From Lysobacteraceae bacterium (GTDB lineage: Bacteria > Pseudomonadota > Gammaproteobacteria > Xanthomonadales > Xanthomonadaceae): a stretch of 64,000 bases of DNA. Both the position numbers and the translations under genes were made by a program. The notes beneath the pieces are model-generated. The model saw only the letters and a list, made by a program, of their open reading frames with translations. It did no database searches and was not told the origin of the DNA. Positions 46,764 to 55,790 of the stretch are shown in pieces (positions within the stretch are counted from its first letter, which is position 1; each line of letters opens with the position of its first letter). The stretch lies in the NCBI GenBank assembly GCA_016789405.1, contig JAEUPQ010000008.1:19046-83045 (forward strand), written 5' to 3'.

Positions 46764-47374
46764 GCGCCCGTGCCCGTCGCGAGCGGGCGCTGCGCGGCGG
46801 CTCGCGGCGGTGCCAGCCAGGGCACGTCGGGCAACTGGGTGCCGTAGGTTTCGCGGACCCACGGGTAGCTGCACATGTCCTTCATCAGCATGGCCGCGCG
46901 CAGGCCGGTCTCGGGCATCATCTGCTGGCCGACTTCGCGGAAGCCGAAGCTGCCGTGGAAGAGCAGGGCAGGGTCGGGCAGGCTGGGGTCGTTGGCGGTG
47001 TCCAGGAACACTTCGCAGGCCAGCAACGGATAGCGCAGCTCGGCATAGCTCTGCGCGTCGGCATAGAACGCGCGGCCCACGCCACCGCCACGGCGGCGGC
47101 TGGCGACCACGATGCGGTCGATGTAGAAGAAGCGGTCGTAGCGCTCGGCGAACCAGCGGAAGTTGCTGCTGTCGTGACCACCTTCGCTGCCCACGCCGAT
47201 CATGAAGCCGGCCAGCGTGCCGTCGCGCTCGGCGACCCGGAAGTACTCGGCGGACTCGAAGAAGTGGCGCAGACGGGCCTGGTCGAAGGGCAGGATGGTG
47301 GGGCCGGCGGCATTGTTGAGGGCAAGGACGGAATCCAGCTCGTGCTCGCGCACGTCGCGGATGACAATCGACAT
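46760..47374 (-). CDS. GNAT-family N-acetyltransferase
   Basis: 204 residues with the GNAT fold: IRDVREHELDSVLALNN, RVAERDGTLAGFMIG, and the acetyl-CoA loop RIVVASRRRGGGVGRAFYADA (motif A, RxxGxG-like). Substrate unknown. It is first in an operon with minC (ATGA overlap), minD and minE, an arrangement typical for this lineage. A GATAAT box at 47431-47436 lies about 57 bp upstream. Confidence 0.85.
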   Translation of the reverse strand: MSIVIRDVREHELDSVLALNNAAGPTILPFDQARLRHFFESAEYFRVAERDGTLAGFMIGVGSEGGHDSSNFRWFAERYDRFFYIDRIVVASRRRGGGVGRAFYADAQSYAELRYPLLACEVFLDTANDPSLPDPALLFHGSFGFREVGQQMMPETGLRAAMLMKDMCSYPWVRETYGTQLPDVPWLAPPRAAAQRPLATGTGA

Positions 47375-47430
47375 TCCAATGGCTCCGGCGATCTGTGGGG
47401 CGGGGCGGGTGCCCGCCCGGGGGACACAGG

Positions 47431-47436
47431 ATTATC
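47431..47436 (-). promoter_or_regulatory. Candidate -10 box for the GNAT-minCDE operon
   Basis: GATAAT on the minus strand, 57 bases before the GNAT ATG. No convincing -35 is visible. The 222-bp gap 47375-47597 also must drive the plus-strand histidine kinase gene, for which TACACT at about 47611 is a weak -10. Confidence 0.4.
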
Positions 47437-47621
47437 GCATGACGGCCACATGCCGGACATCCGCCGCCTGTCTGCGGGCGTCCGTGGCGCGTTCACGGCC
47501 CGTTCGCCGCCTGTTCACCGACGCGGCCGCTGCCTGCCGGCAATGGCGTCGATCCGTCGGATGCATCGACCCATGACTTCCGGTCGAGTGCAGGCGGGTG
47601 GGGGTGGCCTACACTGCCGGC

Positions 47622-48797
47622 ATGCTCACTCGCATGAATCACACCCGCCTCCTGCGTTATGCCGGCCTGTTCACCTGGGGCATGGTCGGCTTTCCACTGC
47701 TTCTGCTCTCGCTGCAGGCGGTGGAGGGGGGCGATGGCGTGGTCGGGCCACTGTCCTGGCAGGGCTGGGTCGCCTGGGGCGTGTTCGGCGCCTGCTATGC
47801 CTGGTTGACCCGCAATCTCGGCGCCCGGCAGATCACGCCGCTCGACTACCTCGCCCTGCTGGTGCTGACCGCCAGCGCCATCGCGATCAGCTACTTCAAC
47901 GAAAGCGGCCTGGGCAGCATCCTGCTGACGGTCGTCGCCTACCTGTTGCCCTGGATGCTGCCGCTGGCGCTGGGCATCGGCTGGATGGTGCTGGGGCAAC
48001 TGGCCATCATCCCGGTGTTCGTGGGCGGGCTGGACTTCCCGGTGCCCGAAGCGGTGATGCTGTCGCTGCTCTATGCGGGTTTCTCGGGTTTCATCTTCGT
48101 GACCAGCCTGGTGGCACGGCAGCAGGCGCAGGCCCGCGAGGAGCAGCGCCGCCTCAATTCCGAATTGCGCGCCACCCGTGCGCTGCTTGCCGAAAGCGTG
48201 CGCGTGAACGAGCGCACCCGCATCTCGCGGGAGCTCCACGACCTGCTGGGCCACCACCTGACCGCGCTCAGCCTGAACCTCGAGGTCGCCAACCACCTCG
48301 TCGAAGGCAAGGCCCAGGAGCATGTGTCCCAGGCCCATACCCTCGCCAAGCTGCTGCTGAGCGACGTCCGCGAAGCGGTCAGCCGCATCCGCGACAGCGA
48401 CGCCATCGACATGAGCACCACGCTGCGCCCCCTCACCGACAACGTGCCCGGGCTGGCCGTGGACATGCGCATGCCGTCGCCGTTCATGGTCGACGACGCC
48501 GAGCGTGCGCACGTGCTGCTGCGCTGCACCCAGGAAATCATCACCAACGTGGTCCGTCACGCCCAGGCATCGAGCCTCGACCTGCATTACCGCTGGCATG
48601 ACCAGGGGGTCGAGCTGAGTGCGCGGGACAACGGGCGAGGGGCCGACGATCCCTCGGCCGGGAACGGCCTGCGCGGCATGCGCGAACGCCTCGCCGCCTA
48701 TGGCGGGGATGTCGAGATCGATACCCGTCCCGGCGCCGGCTTCGCCCTGCGCCTCTACCTGCCGCTGGCCGGCCTGGCCGTGGCCGGGGCCGCCTGA
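47622..48797 (+). CDS. DesK/NarX-type sensor histidine kinase
   Basis: 391 residues from ATG 47622 (GTG 47598 and ATG 47634 in frame, no strong ribosome site for any). Five or so membrane helices in the first ~170 residues (FTWGMVGFPLLLLSL, WVAWGVFGACYAWL, YLALLVLTASAIAISYF, LPWMLPLALGIGWMVL), no separate periplasmic domain, a short coiled coil, then the HisKA_3 domain with phospho-accepting His in RISRELHDLLGHH, and the ATPase with NVVRHA and GNGLRGMRERL. Partner of the response regulator 62 bp downstream. Typical of membrane-fluidity or lipid sensors such as DesK, which is inference. Confidence 0.9.
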   Translation: MLTRMNHTRLLRYAGLFTWGMVGFPLLLLSLQAVEGGDGVVGPLSWQGWVAWGVFGACYAWLTRNLGARQITPLDYLALLVLTASAIAISYFNESGLGSILLTVVAYLLPWMLPLALGIGWMVLGQLAIIPVFVGGLDFPVPEAVMLSLLYAGFSGFIFVTSLVARQQAQAREEQRRLNSELRATRALLAESVRVNERTRISRELHDLLGHHLTALSLNLEVANHLVEGKAQEHVSQAHTLAKLLLSDVREAVSRIRDSDAIDMSTTLRPLTDNVPGLAVDMRMPSPFMVDDAERAHVLLRCTQEIITNVVRHAQASSLDLHYRWHDQGVELSARDNGRGADDPSAGNGLRGMRERLAAYGGDVEIDTRPGAGFALRLYLPLAGLAVAGAA

Positions 48798-48858
48798 TGA
48801 TGCGCCGGACGGACACGCTGGCCCCATACTCCCCCGATATCGAGCTCCAGGAGGCACC

Positions 48859-49500
48859 ATGATTCGCGTTTGTCTGGTCGACGATCAGACCCTTGTCCGA
48901 CAGGGCATCCGATCCCTGCTCGCGCTGGCCGAGGGCATCGAGGTCGTCGCCGAAGCCGTGGACGGCCGACAGGCGGTCGAGATGATTCCCCAGATCCGCC
49001 CCGACGTCGTCCTGATGGACATGCGCATGCCCGCCATGTCCGGCCTGGAGGCATTGCAGGCCCTGGCGCGGATCAACCAGCTGCCGCCCACGATCATCCT
49101 GACCACCTTCGACGACGACCAGCTGGTGCTGGCCGGCATGAAGGCCGGGGCCAAGGGCTATCTGCTCAAGGATGTCTCGCTCGACCAACTGGTCGGCGCC
49201 ATCCAGACCGTCGCCGACGGCGGATCGCTCGTCCAGCCGGCCGTGACCCAGCGCCTGCTCTCCGGGCTGGAACACATGCGCAACGATTTCGTGAGCCTGG
49301 ATCGCCCGGATCCGTTGACCGACCGCGAGACCGAAATCCTGCGCCTGATGGCCTCCGGCTTCTCGAACAAGGAGATCGCCAACTCGCTCGGCGTCGCGGA
49401 AGGCACGATCAAGAACCACGTGTCGAACATCCTGTCCAAGCTCGGCGTGCGCGATCGCACCCGTGCCGTGCTCAAGGCCTTCGAGCTGCAATTGATCTGA
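48859..49500 (+). CDS. NarL/DesR-type response regulator
   Basis: 213 residues. Receiver with phospho-acceptor Asp54 (VVLMDMRMPAMSG), Thr in LTTFDDD, Lys in GYLLKD; LuxR/NarL C-terminal HTH (LTDRETEILRLMASGFSNKEIANSLGVAEGTIKNHVSNILSKLGVRDR). CAGGAGG ribosome site before ATG 48859. Pairs with the preceding kinase. Its last ~24 codons are repeated twice just downstream (49431-49838). Confidence 0.95.
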   Translation: MIRVCLVDDQTLVRQGIRSLLALAEGIEVVAEAVDGRQAVEMIPQIRPDVVLMDMRMPAMSGLEALQALARINQLPPTIILTTFDDDQLVLAGMKAGAKGYLLKDVSLDQLVGAIQTVADGGSLVQPAVTQRLLSGLEHMRNDFVSLDRPDPLTDRETEILRLMASGFSNKEIANSLGVAEGTIKNHVSNILSKLGVRDRTRAVLKAFELQLI

Positions 49501-49838
49501 ACGACAGGATGGCCGGCCCGGCGCCACGCGCCGGGCGTTCGCACCGCCGCGCGGCAGTGCCGCGCAAGCATGCAGCGCTCACCCTGTCCAAGCTCGGCGT
49601 GCGCGATCGCACCCGTGCCGTGCTGAAGGCCTTCGAGCTGCAATTGATCTGAACGACAGGATGTTCCGGGCCGGCGCAGCGCACCGGCCGTTCGTCGACA
49701 CGCGCGGCACTGCCGCGCGCCGGGCGTTCGCACCGCCGCGCGGCAGTGCCGCGCAGGCAGGCAGCGCTCACCCTGTCCAAGCTCGGCGTGCGCGATCGCA
49801 CCCGTGCCGTGCTCAAGGCCTTCGAGCTGCAGCTGATC
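49431..49838 (+). repeat. Triplicated 3' end of the response-regulator gene with interleaved hairpins
   Basis: The first copy is the native gene end, 49431-49511, with its stop. An 81-nt copy with one substitution lies at 49583-49663, and a third at 49772-49838, lacking the stop. Copies 2 and 3 are each preceded by the same ~55 bp (49527 and 49716 on), so the full repeat unit is about 137 bp with a 189-bp period. GCGCGGCA/TGCCGCGC hairpins occur at 49549-49565, 49701-49719 and 49738-49754. Copies 2 and 3 are in one frame with each other but not with the gene. The region 49501-50053 holds no gene. Confidence 0.9.
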
Positions 49839-50053
49839 CGAGATCGGCGCCGGGAAGCACGGTCTGCTCGGGGCGCTTCGTGCATGCGCCGACGTACGGC
49901 GCGTGCAGGGCGTGACAACGGTCGCGGCGATGTCCGGACCTTGGCCGTAACGCCGATTCAGAGGTGCCGGGGCTCTCGCCCCGAGCCAGTCTTCCCTGAT
50001 ACGATTCGGGTCTTGCCCGTCTGGAGCGGGCATTGGTCCTGGAGAGCCCCTGA

Positions 50054-51136
50054 ATGACCCGTCTGCTCGAGTTTCTGATTTCCCTGGCGATCGTTGCCGT
50101 GCTGTTCCTTCTCGTCGGCGTCGTTCTGCCGTCCAGTCGATCCCTCACCGAGCGGATCGAAACGAACCGCAAGCTCACCATCGTCTACGACACGCTGAAC
50201 AACTTCAGCCGTTTCAAGGACTGGAACGCGATCCCGCTGCGTGATCCCAAGATGCAGATGCGCATCGCGGGCCCGGATTCGGGCGTCGGCGCCGAGTTCC
50301 ACTACGAGTCCGAGAACTCGCAGGTCGGCACGGGCACCTGGAAGATCGTCGAGAGCGTCCCGAACGAACTGGTCGCCATGGAGATCGACAACGATCGCAT
50401 GGGCACGGGCAAGCGCACCGAGTTCAAGTTCAAGCCCACCGGCAAGAACAACCGCAACGTCGAGATCACCCAGACCTACAAGGTGGACTACGGCTGGAAC
50501 CTGCTTGGCCGTTACGCCGGCCTGTACGTGCGCAGCCACGTGGGCGACGACATGAAGTTCGGCCTGGCCAAGCTCGTCAACGTGCTGGCGTCGATCCCGA
50601 ACATCGACCACACCGTGTACGGCGACAAGCTGACCGGCCTGGCCGTCGTTCCGGTCGCTTCCGAACACCTGCTGTACGTGTCCTCGGGCACCCTCGAATT
50701 CGATGACGACATCATCGAAGGCTCGATGAAGGCCAATACCGAGTGGATCAACCGCACCATGGCCGCCAACGGCCTCGTCGCTGCCGGTCCGATGCGCATC
50801 ATCACCAGCGAGCAGGGCCGCGAAACCTACACCTTCGACATCGCGCAGCCGGTCCGCAAGACCGCTGACGCCGAAGGCGCACCGGCGACCGCCGAGCTGA
50901 CCGGCCTGACCCTGCAGGGTCCGGTGAAGTACCAGATGACGCAGGCACGTCGCGCCGTGACCGCCAAGTTCACCGGTTACATCCGCGAACTCGAGAACGT
51001 GCGCAACGCGCTGCGCGCCTGGTCTGCGCCGCGCGGTCTGGAAGTCACCGATCGTCCCTACGAGGTCTACGACAGTGGCATCGCCGGTGCGTTCACCGAA
51101 GAAGGCAAGTTCACCGCCTACTGGGCGATCAAGTGA
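50054..51136 (+). CDS. SRPBCC-domain membrane-anchored protein
   Basis: 360 residues. An N-terminal transmembrane helix (FLISLAIVAVLFLLVGVVLP) anchors a SRPBCC/START-like domain (RKLTIVYDTLNNFSRFKDWNAIPLRDP, FHYESENSQVGTGTWKIVESVP), followed by a second domain at about 190-340 with a GyrI-like ligand-binding feel (EWINRTMAANGLVAAGPMRII). Likely binds a hydrophobic ligand; unknown role. Codons are uniformly GC-rich. Start ATG 50054 follows CCTGGAGAGCCCCTGA. Confidence 0.83.
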   Translation: MTRLLEFLISLAIVAVLFLLVGVVLPSSRSLTERIETNRKLTIVYDTLNNFSRFKDWNAIPLRDPKMQMRIAGPDSGVGAEFHYESENSQVGTGTWKIVESVPNELVAMEIDNDRMGTGKRTEFKFKPTGKNNRNVEITQTYKVDYGWNLLGRYAGLYVRSHVGDDMKFGLAKLVNVLASIPNIDHTVYGDKLTGLAVVPVASEHLLYVSSGTLEFDDDIIEGSMKANTEWINRTMAANGLVAAGPMRIITSEQGRETYTFDIAQPVRKTADAEGAPATAELTGLTLQGPVKYQMTQARRAVTAKFTGYIRELENVRNALRAWSAPRGLEVTDRPYEVYDSGIAGAFTEEGKFTAYWAIK

Positions 51137-51236
51137 TCGAACGCGACGGCTCGTCCGTCGCGCGCCTGTCCACCGAAGCGCCGCCTCGTGCGGCGCTTCG
51201 TGTTTGTGGGACACGCAACCTGCCTGGAGACAAGGC

Positions 51237-51596
51237 ATGACGGTCGCCATCCTCCTGCGTCGCGCGCTCGTCGCCTGCGGCGCGCTGTATGCGTCAGCCG
51301 GCGTTGCGCTGTCCGCCTACGCGGCGCATGCCGCCGATGCCGGCGCGCGCGGCAGTCTGCAATCCGCGGCCCTGTTCGCCTTGCTGCACGGCGTTGCGCT
51401 TGCGGCGCTCCCGCCGCAGGCATCGCGTCGAACGGGGCTGTCCGCGCTTTCGATGCTTGCTGTCGGCACCTTGCTGTTCTCGGGCTCGCTCGTTGCTGCA
51501 CATGCCTTCGGTACGCCAACCCGGCTTGCACCGTTTGGCGGTGTGCTGCTGATCTTCGGCTGGCTGGTCTTCGCCATCGATGCGCTCAGACGCTGA
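51237..51596 (+). CDS. DUF423 family membrane protein (YgdD-like)
   Basis: 119 residues, four hydrophobic helices: ALYASAGVALSAYAAHA, LFALLHGVALAALP, ALSMLAVGTLLFSGSLVAAHAF, APFGGVLLIFGWLVFAIDAL. The GALxGxxGV-like opening, AAHA and LLHGVAL, and PFGG with W-x-x-F-A are DUF423 hallmarks. Function unknown. ATG 51237 follows GGAGACAAGGC. Confidence 0.86.
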   Translation: MTVAILLRRALVACGALYASAGVALSAYAAHAADAGARGSLQSAALFALLHGVALAALPPQASRRTGLSALSMLAVGTLLFSGSLVAAHAFGTPTRLAPFGGVLLIFGWLVFAIDALRR

Positions 51597-51725
51597 CGCA
51601 GCTGCTGCTGTCGTTGCCTCCGGTGCCGATCCGGACCAAACGGGCTGCGGAGGTGATCGCGACGATCGATTCCTTCGCGGTCGCGCATAGAATCGACGCT
51701 CGCACGATCACGCTGGAGTGCCGGC

Positions 51726-52400
51726 ATGCCTCGATACGCGCGCGGATTCGATACCCGCGAAGCCCATGACCACATCGCGCGGCGCGACCGCAAGCTGGCG
51801 GCGTGGATGAAGCGCATCGGTCCCATCGATCCCGATCCGCGCTGGAAGAAGTCGTTCGATCCGGTCGATGCACTGGCGCGGGCGATCCTGTACCAGCAGC
51901 TCAGCGGCAAGGCAGCTGCCACGATCGTCGGACGCGTCGAAGCCGCGATCGACAGCGACCGTTTCCATCACGACACCCTGTCGCGCTGCGATGACGCCAC
52001 GATCCGCGCTTGCGGCGTGTCGGGCAACAAGCTGCTCGCGTTGCGCGACCTGGCATTGCGCGAATCGAGCGGCGAGATTCCCGATCTCCGGCGGATGTCG
52101 ACGATGGACAACGATGCCATCGTCGCGGCCCTGACGCCGGTGCGCGGCATCGGGCGCTGGACGGTCGAGATGATGCTGATGTTTCGCCTCGGTCGCGCCG
52201 ACGTGTTGCCGATCGACGACCTGGGCATTCGCAAGGGGGCGCAGCGCGTGGATCGACTCGACGACATGCCGGCGCCGAAGGCGCTGGCCGAGCGCGGCGA
52301 ACGCTGGGGACCCTATCGCACCTACGCGAGTTTCCACCTCTGGCGCATCGCCGATTTCGCGATGCAGGCGAAGACGCCGACGAAGCGCTCGCAGGACTGA
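51726..52400 (+). CDS. DNA-3-methyladenine glycosylase II (AlkA-like, HhH-GPD)
   Basis: 224 residues. Helix-hairpin-helix LTPVRGIGRWTVEMMLMF, then the catalytic Asp in LPIDDLGIRKG, and AILYQQLSGKAA near the start. It lacks the AlkA N-terminal domain, like the short Mag1-type enzymes. Excises alkylated bases such as 3-methyladenine. GGAG lies 9 bases before ATG 51726. Convergent with the FAD oxidase. Confidence 0.93.
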   Translation: MPRYARGFDTREAHDHIARRDRKLAAWMKRIGPIDPDPRWKKSFDPVDALARAILYQQLSGKAAATIVGRVEAAIDSDRFHHDTLSRCDDATIRACGVSGNKLLALRDLALRESSGEIPDLRRMSTMDNDAIVAALTPVRGIGRWTVEMMLMFRLGRADVLPIDDLGIRKGAQRVDRLDDMPAPKALAERGERWGPYRTYASFHLWRIADFAMQAKTPTKRSQD

Positions 52401-52411
52401 AGCCGCGACGT

Positions 52412-53839
52412 CTACCGCGGCAGGTAGCGGTCCCACAATGCATTGCGGAATCGGCCGTCGGGGTCGACGCGTGCCTTGATGCCGGCGAACGCATTCGCTT
52501 CCGGATACGCCTGCATGAACTGTTCGCGCGTCGCATGCGGGCGGTAGGGCAGGTAGTAGCGGCCGTCGCAGGCCAGCACCGCGTCGATCAGCTTTCTGGT
52601 CCACACCCCGGTGGCGCGGTCCGCGCCATGCGTGTTGCGCTGCTTGTGGTAGACCACGAACGAGAACACGTCCTGTCGCGCCCAGGCCATCAGGCTGTGG
52701 CGGTCGGCGGGTGAATGCCGGATCGACACGTTCAAGGCATGCGTTTCGTGTTGCGCGAAAATCCGCTGCAGCTGCCTGGCGAAGATCGCGAAGTGCCGTT
52801 CTGGGACGAAGTATTCCTGGAGCAGGTAGGTCGACATTCGTCGCGTGCGCGGTTCGAGCGAATCCGCGTCGAGGCTGGCTTCGAGATTGCGCCGTACCAC
52901 CGGGCGCTCTTCCAGCTGCGAGCGTGTCAGGGTCTTCTTGCGGACCTCGTCTCCGAATGGCAATTCCGACGCGGCCCAGATCAGGTTCTGTTCGCGGCCG
53001 TAGTCGAGATGTTCGGGGACCAGTCGTTCCATTCGCGTCAACGGGGCATCGGAGCGCCGCCAGGTGATCGCAAGCGGACGTTCGAAGCGGGGTGGCGAGA
53101 GATCGGCGTTGTGCAGGATGGCGTCGCTGCTGCCGAGGACCGTCTCGCGGAACCAGGCAGGATAGTCATCGAGTGCGACGAACTCGGCTTCGCGCGCGAT
53201 GCGATCGTTGCTGTCCAGTCCGAGTTCGACCTCGGTCACCACGCCAAGCCCGCCGTAGCCGCCGATCACCGCCGAGAACAGCTCCGGATGGCGGTCGCGC
53301 GACAGTTCGAGCGCGTCGCCGTCCGCCGTCACCAGGCGCATCGCATGCAGGCTGTTCGCCAGCGAGCCCTTCCCGACGTAGCGGCCATGGCAGTTCACCG
53401 AGATCGATCCACCGACCGTGAAGTTGCTGTAGCTCTGCATGATCGCGACCGACAGATCGTGCGGATCGATCACGCGCTGCAGATCGCGCCAACGCATGCC
53501 CGCCTGGACGCGGACGCGCCGCTGTTCGACGTCCAGATGCACCAGTCGACGCATCGTGCGCATGTCCAGGTGCAGTGATCGCGGGCAGGCGATCTGGCCT
53601 CCCATGCTGTAGCGCCCGCCACCAATCGAGACAGGCAGGCTGGTGTCCGCGAGGGCCCGTGCGATGTCGCGTTCCGACGCGGGGCGCAGCACGCGGTCGA
53701 CGATGGTGCGGTCGATCCGGCTGACATCCATGACCTCCTGTCCCGTGGCTTCGCTGCAGGCGGACAAGCCTGCGGCGAGAGGCGATGCCGCGAGGCCGGC
53801 AAGCAATCGACGCCTGCATGGATCGACAGCGTCGCTCAT
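52412..53839 (-). CDS. Tat-exported FAD-linked oxidase (PCMH type, aldonolactone-oxidase-like)
   Basis: 475 residues. Twin-arginine-like signal (RRRLLAGLAASPLAAGLSAC), and the Cys could be a lipobox. FAD-binding PCMH domain with PVSIGGGRYSMGGQ, YSNFTVGGSISVNCHGRY and GYGGLGVVTEVELGL; the C-terminal domain with HALNVSIRH and YLPYRPHATREQFMQAYP resembles D-arabinono-1,4-lactone oxidase-type proteins. No covalent His-FAD motif was confirmed. Its start overlaps the acyltransferase stop by ATGA. Substrate unknown, perhaps an envelope sugar or lactone. Confidence 0.85.
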   Translation of the reverse strand: MSDAVDPCRRRLLAGLAASPLAAGLSACSEATGQEVMDVSRIDRTIVDRVLRPASERDIARALADTSLPVSIGGGRYSMGGQIACPRSLHLDMRTMRRLVHLDVEQRRVRVQAGMRWRDLQRVIDPHDLSVAIMQSYSNFTVGGSISVNCHGRYVGKGSLANSLHAMRLVTADGDALELSRDRHPELFSAVIGGYGGLGVVTEVELGLDSNDRIAREAEFVALDDYPAWFRETVLGSSDAILHNADLSPPRFERPLAITWRRSDAPLTRMERLVPEHLDYGREQNLIWAASELPFGDEVRKKTLTRSQLEERPVVRRNLEASLDADSLEPRTRRMSTYLLQEYFVPERHFAIFARQLQRIFAQHETHALNVSIRHSPADRHSLMAWARQDVFSFVVYHKQRNTHGADRATGVWTRKLIDAVLACDGRYYLPYRPHATREQFMQAYPEANAFAGIKARVDPDGRFRNALWDRYLPR

Positions 53840-54924
53840 GGTGCGCGTGCGTCCTCGCCGTGGGTATCGACAGATGCGAAACGAGTTGCGTTCGCGTCCG
53901 CGTGCGAGTTCGCCCGGGCCCGTTTCCATCGCAGGGCCGGGCGTTCGATCAGGAACCACGATGCGGCCGCGCAGGCCAGTGCAAGCGCCGTGGATGCGAG
54001 CGTGTTCGCCGCGACACTGGCAGCACCGGCGAGCAGGGCGATCTGCTGCATCGGCCAGCCGTAGAGATAGAGACCGTAGGACAGGTCGTTGCGCTCGATG
54101 CGCGACAGCGGCGCGCGGAAGGCAAGGCAGAACACGCCGTAAGCCACGGCGATGAAGTAGGTCGGAACGAACCACACGGTTCCCCGTGCCAGCGCAGCAG
54201 CCGCCAGCATCGGCAGCCAGGCCCGCCACGACAGCCGGACCTGCGCGCGCAGGACCCACAGCAGGGTTCCGGTGATGAAGAACGAGGTGACCCACAGCAG
54301 GTATTCGAGGTGCTCCGGCAGTGGATGCGACCGCCACGCGAAGGCTGCCGCGCCAGCCATGGCCAGTGCCCACGCAGGCGCGTAGCGCTTCGGCGCGAGC
54401 ATGCCCAGCAGGCCAGCGACGAACAGTGCGAGATACAGCCGGCCTTCGATCGGCAGGGTCCACAGCGACCCGTTCACCGCAGTGCGTGGCAATGCCTCGA
54501 AAACGCCGGGCAGGAAGAACTCGGCCCGCCACAGCGACGCGTTCGACCAGAGGTAGCGCCATGTGCCCGGGTTCGAAAGATAGTCGGGCGCGGTGCTCAG
54601 GATCGGGCCCAGCACGCCGACCGTCAGTACGACGCAGACGATCAGAGCCGGATAGATGCGCAGCGCGCGTGCGCGCAGGAAATCGCGCCAATCGTTGCGT
54701 TGCAGGCTGGCGGCGACGAGGAATCCGCTGATCACGAAGAAGACATCGACCGCGAATGCACCGGCGGAGCGCGTGGTGATGCGCGAGAAATGATCGTGGC
54801 CGGCGGTTCCGGTGATCGCCCAGGCATGGCTCCAGATCACGAGCCATGCCGCGACCAGGCGGATCAGGTTGAAGTTGTTGCGGCCTGTGCGCCAGGCGGC
54901 GTCGAGCGTCATGGATGCAGGCAT
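53836..54924 (-). CDS. Acyltransferase 3 family membrane protein
   Basis: 362 residues, about ten transmembrane helices. FNLIRLVAAWLVIWSHAW at the N-terminus has the conserved R-x-x-A...H of acyltransferase_3, followed by VDVFFVISGFLVAAS. Predicted O-acetylation or acylation of a surface polysaccharide or lipid. ATG 54924 begins 5 bp after the VanY-like stop; 54912 is an alternative. ATGA overlap with the FAD oxidase gene. Confidence 0.9.
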   Translation of the reverse strand: MPASMTLDAAWRTGRNNFNLIRLVAAWLVIWSHAWAITGTAGHDHFSRITTRSAGAFAVDVFFVISGFLVAASLQRNDWRDFLRARALRIYPALIVCVVLTVGVLGPILSTAPDYLSNPGTWRYLWSNASLWRAEFFLPGVFEALPRTAVNGSLWTLPIEGRLYLALFVAGLLGMLAPKRYAPAWALAMAGAAAFAWRSHPLPEHLEYLLWVTSFFITGTLLWVLRAQVRLSWRAWLPMLAAAALARGTVWFVPTYFIAVAYGVFCLAFRAPLSRIERNDLSYGLYLYGWPMQQIALLAGAASVAANTLASTALALACAAASWFLIERPALRWKRARANSHADANATRFASVDTHGEDARAP

Positions 54925-54929
54925 GTCGA

Positions 54930-55721
54930 TCAGTGGTTCCGCCAGCACCAGTGCCAGGGCTCGTAGACGATGCCGTGCGGATTGTCGCGCGGATAGCTCA
55001 TCGTGAAACCGTGTCCGCCGGCTTCGGCGCGCAGCCAGTCGAAGGCGAGGGTCTGTTCGAACGATTCCTCGGCCGGTGGCTCGCCGGGCGTGCCGATGTC
55101 CAGCGCCTGCCCGCCGTGATGCTCGCTGTATCCGGGGGCCGCATTGACGGTGAGGATCTCTTCGACGCTGAGGCCGCGCGAGAGTTTCCGCTCGAAGATG
55201 CCCAACTGGTAGTCGTGGCTGCGATAGCCGGAAATCGCTTCGAGGACCACGCCATCCCGGTGCGCCGCATCGCGCATGCGGGTCCATGCGCGCGACGCGC
55301 AGGGGTGAAGCCAGAGGGGGCGACGGTAGCGGTCGAACCCCGCGTGTGCCAGCCAGGCAGGTTCGGGGACAAGACCCAGTCCGGATCGCGCGCCGTAGTC
55401 GTCGGCTTCCAGGCCCAGGCCGTGCAACCGGGCCTGAAGGGCGGACAGGGGCAACTGCTTCGGCAGGAGGTCCGCACCGGGAGGCGCTGCGATGGCCTGG
55501 AGCGCTTGAGGGAGTCCGGGTTCGCGCGCCCATGCAGGCAGCAGGCCGACGCAACCATGGGTGCCGATGGCGGCCACGAAGCGGCCATCGCGCTTGCGCC
55601 GGATCACGTGCCGCGAATGCGACAAGGCGCGTGCGTCGTGATTGCTTCGGGCACGCAACAGCCAGGCAGGCCAGACCTCGAGGTCGGCGGTATTGAGCAG
55701 GCGGGTGGGAAACGGGCGCAT
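54930..55721 (-). CDS. D-alanyl-D-alanine carboxypeptidase, VanY-like (M15)
   Basis: 263 residues. Peptidase M15 motifs: SGYRSHDYQLGIFE, SEHHGGQALDIG (zinc His and Asp, SxHxxGxAxD) and VYEPWHW (catalytic Glu and zinc His). Trims D-Ala from peptidoglycan stems. No signal peptide; the N-terminal ~140 residues are an unrelated domain. ATG 55721 is used; GTG 55760 also in frame. Heads a probable operon with the acyltransferase and the oxidase. Confidence 0.87.
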   Translation of the reverse strand: MRPFPTRLLNTADLEVWPAWLLRARSNHDARALSHSRHVIRRKRDGRFVAAIGTHGCVGLLPAWAREPGLPQALQAIAAPPGADLLPKQLPLSALQARLHGLGLEADDYGARSGLGLVPEPAWLAHAGFDRYRRPLWLHPCASRAWTRMRDAAHRDGVVLEAISGYRSHDYQLGIFERKLSRGLSVEEILTVNAAPGYSEHHGGQALDIGTPGEPPAEESFEQTLAFDWLRAEAGGHGFTMSYPRDNPHGIVYEPWHWCWRNH

Positions 55722-55790
55722 CCGGACAGGGTAGAGGCTGCGCTGCCGTTTTTCATCCACCGGCCATGCCGACGTCCCACAGGGCAGGCG

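Noticed and set aside
48870..49652. Frame-shifted open frame through the response regulator ending in copy 2 of the tail
   Set aside because: Interior translation is Arg/Pro-rich with no domain; the true gene is in the other frame, though the shared tail is noted as a repeat.
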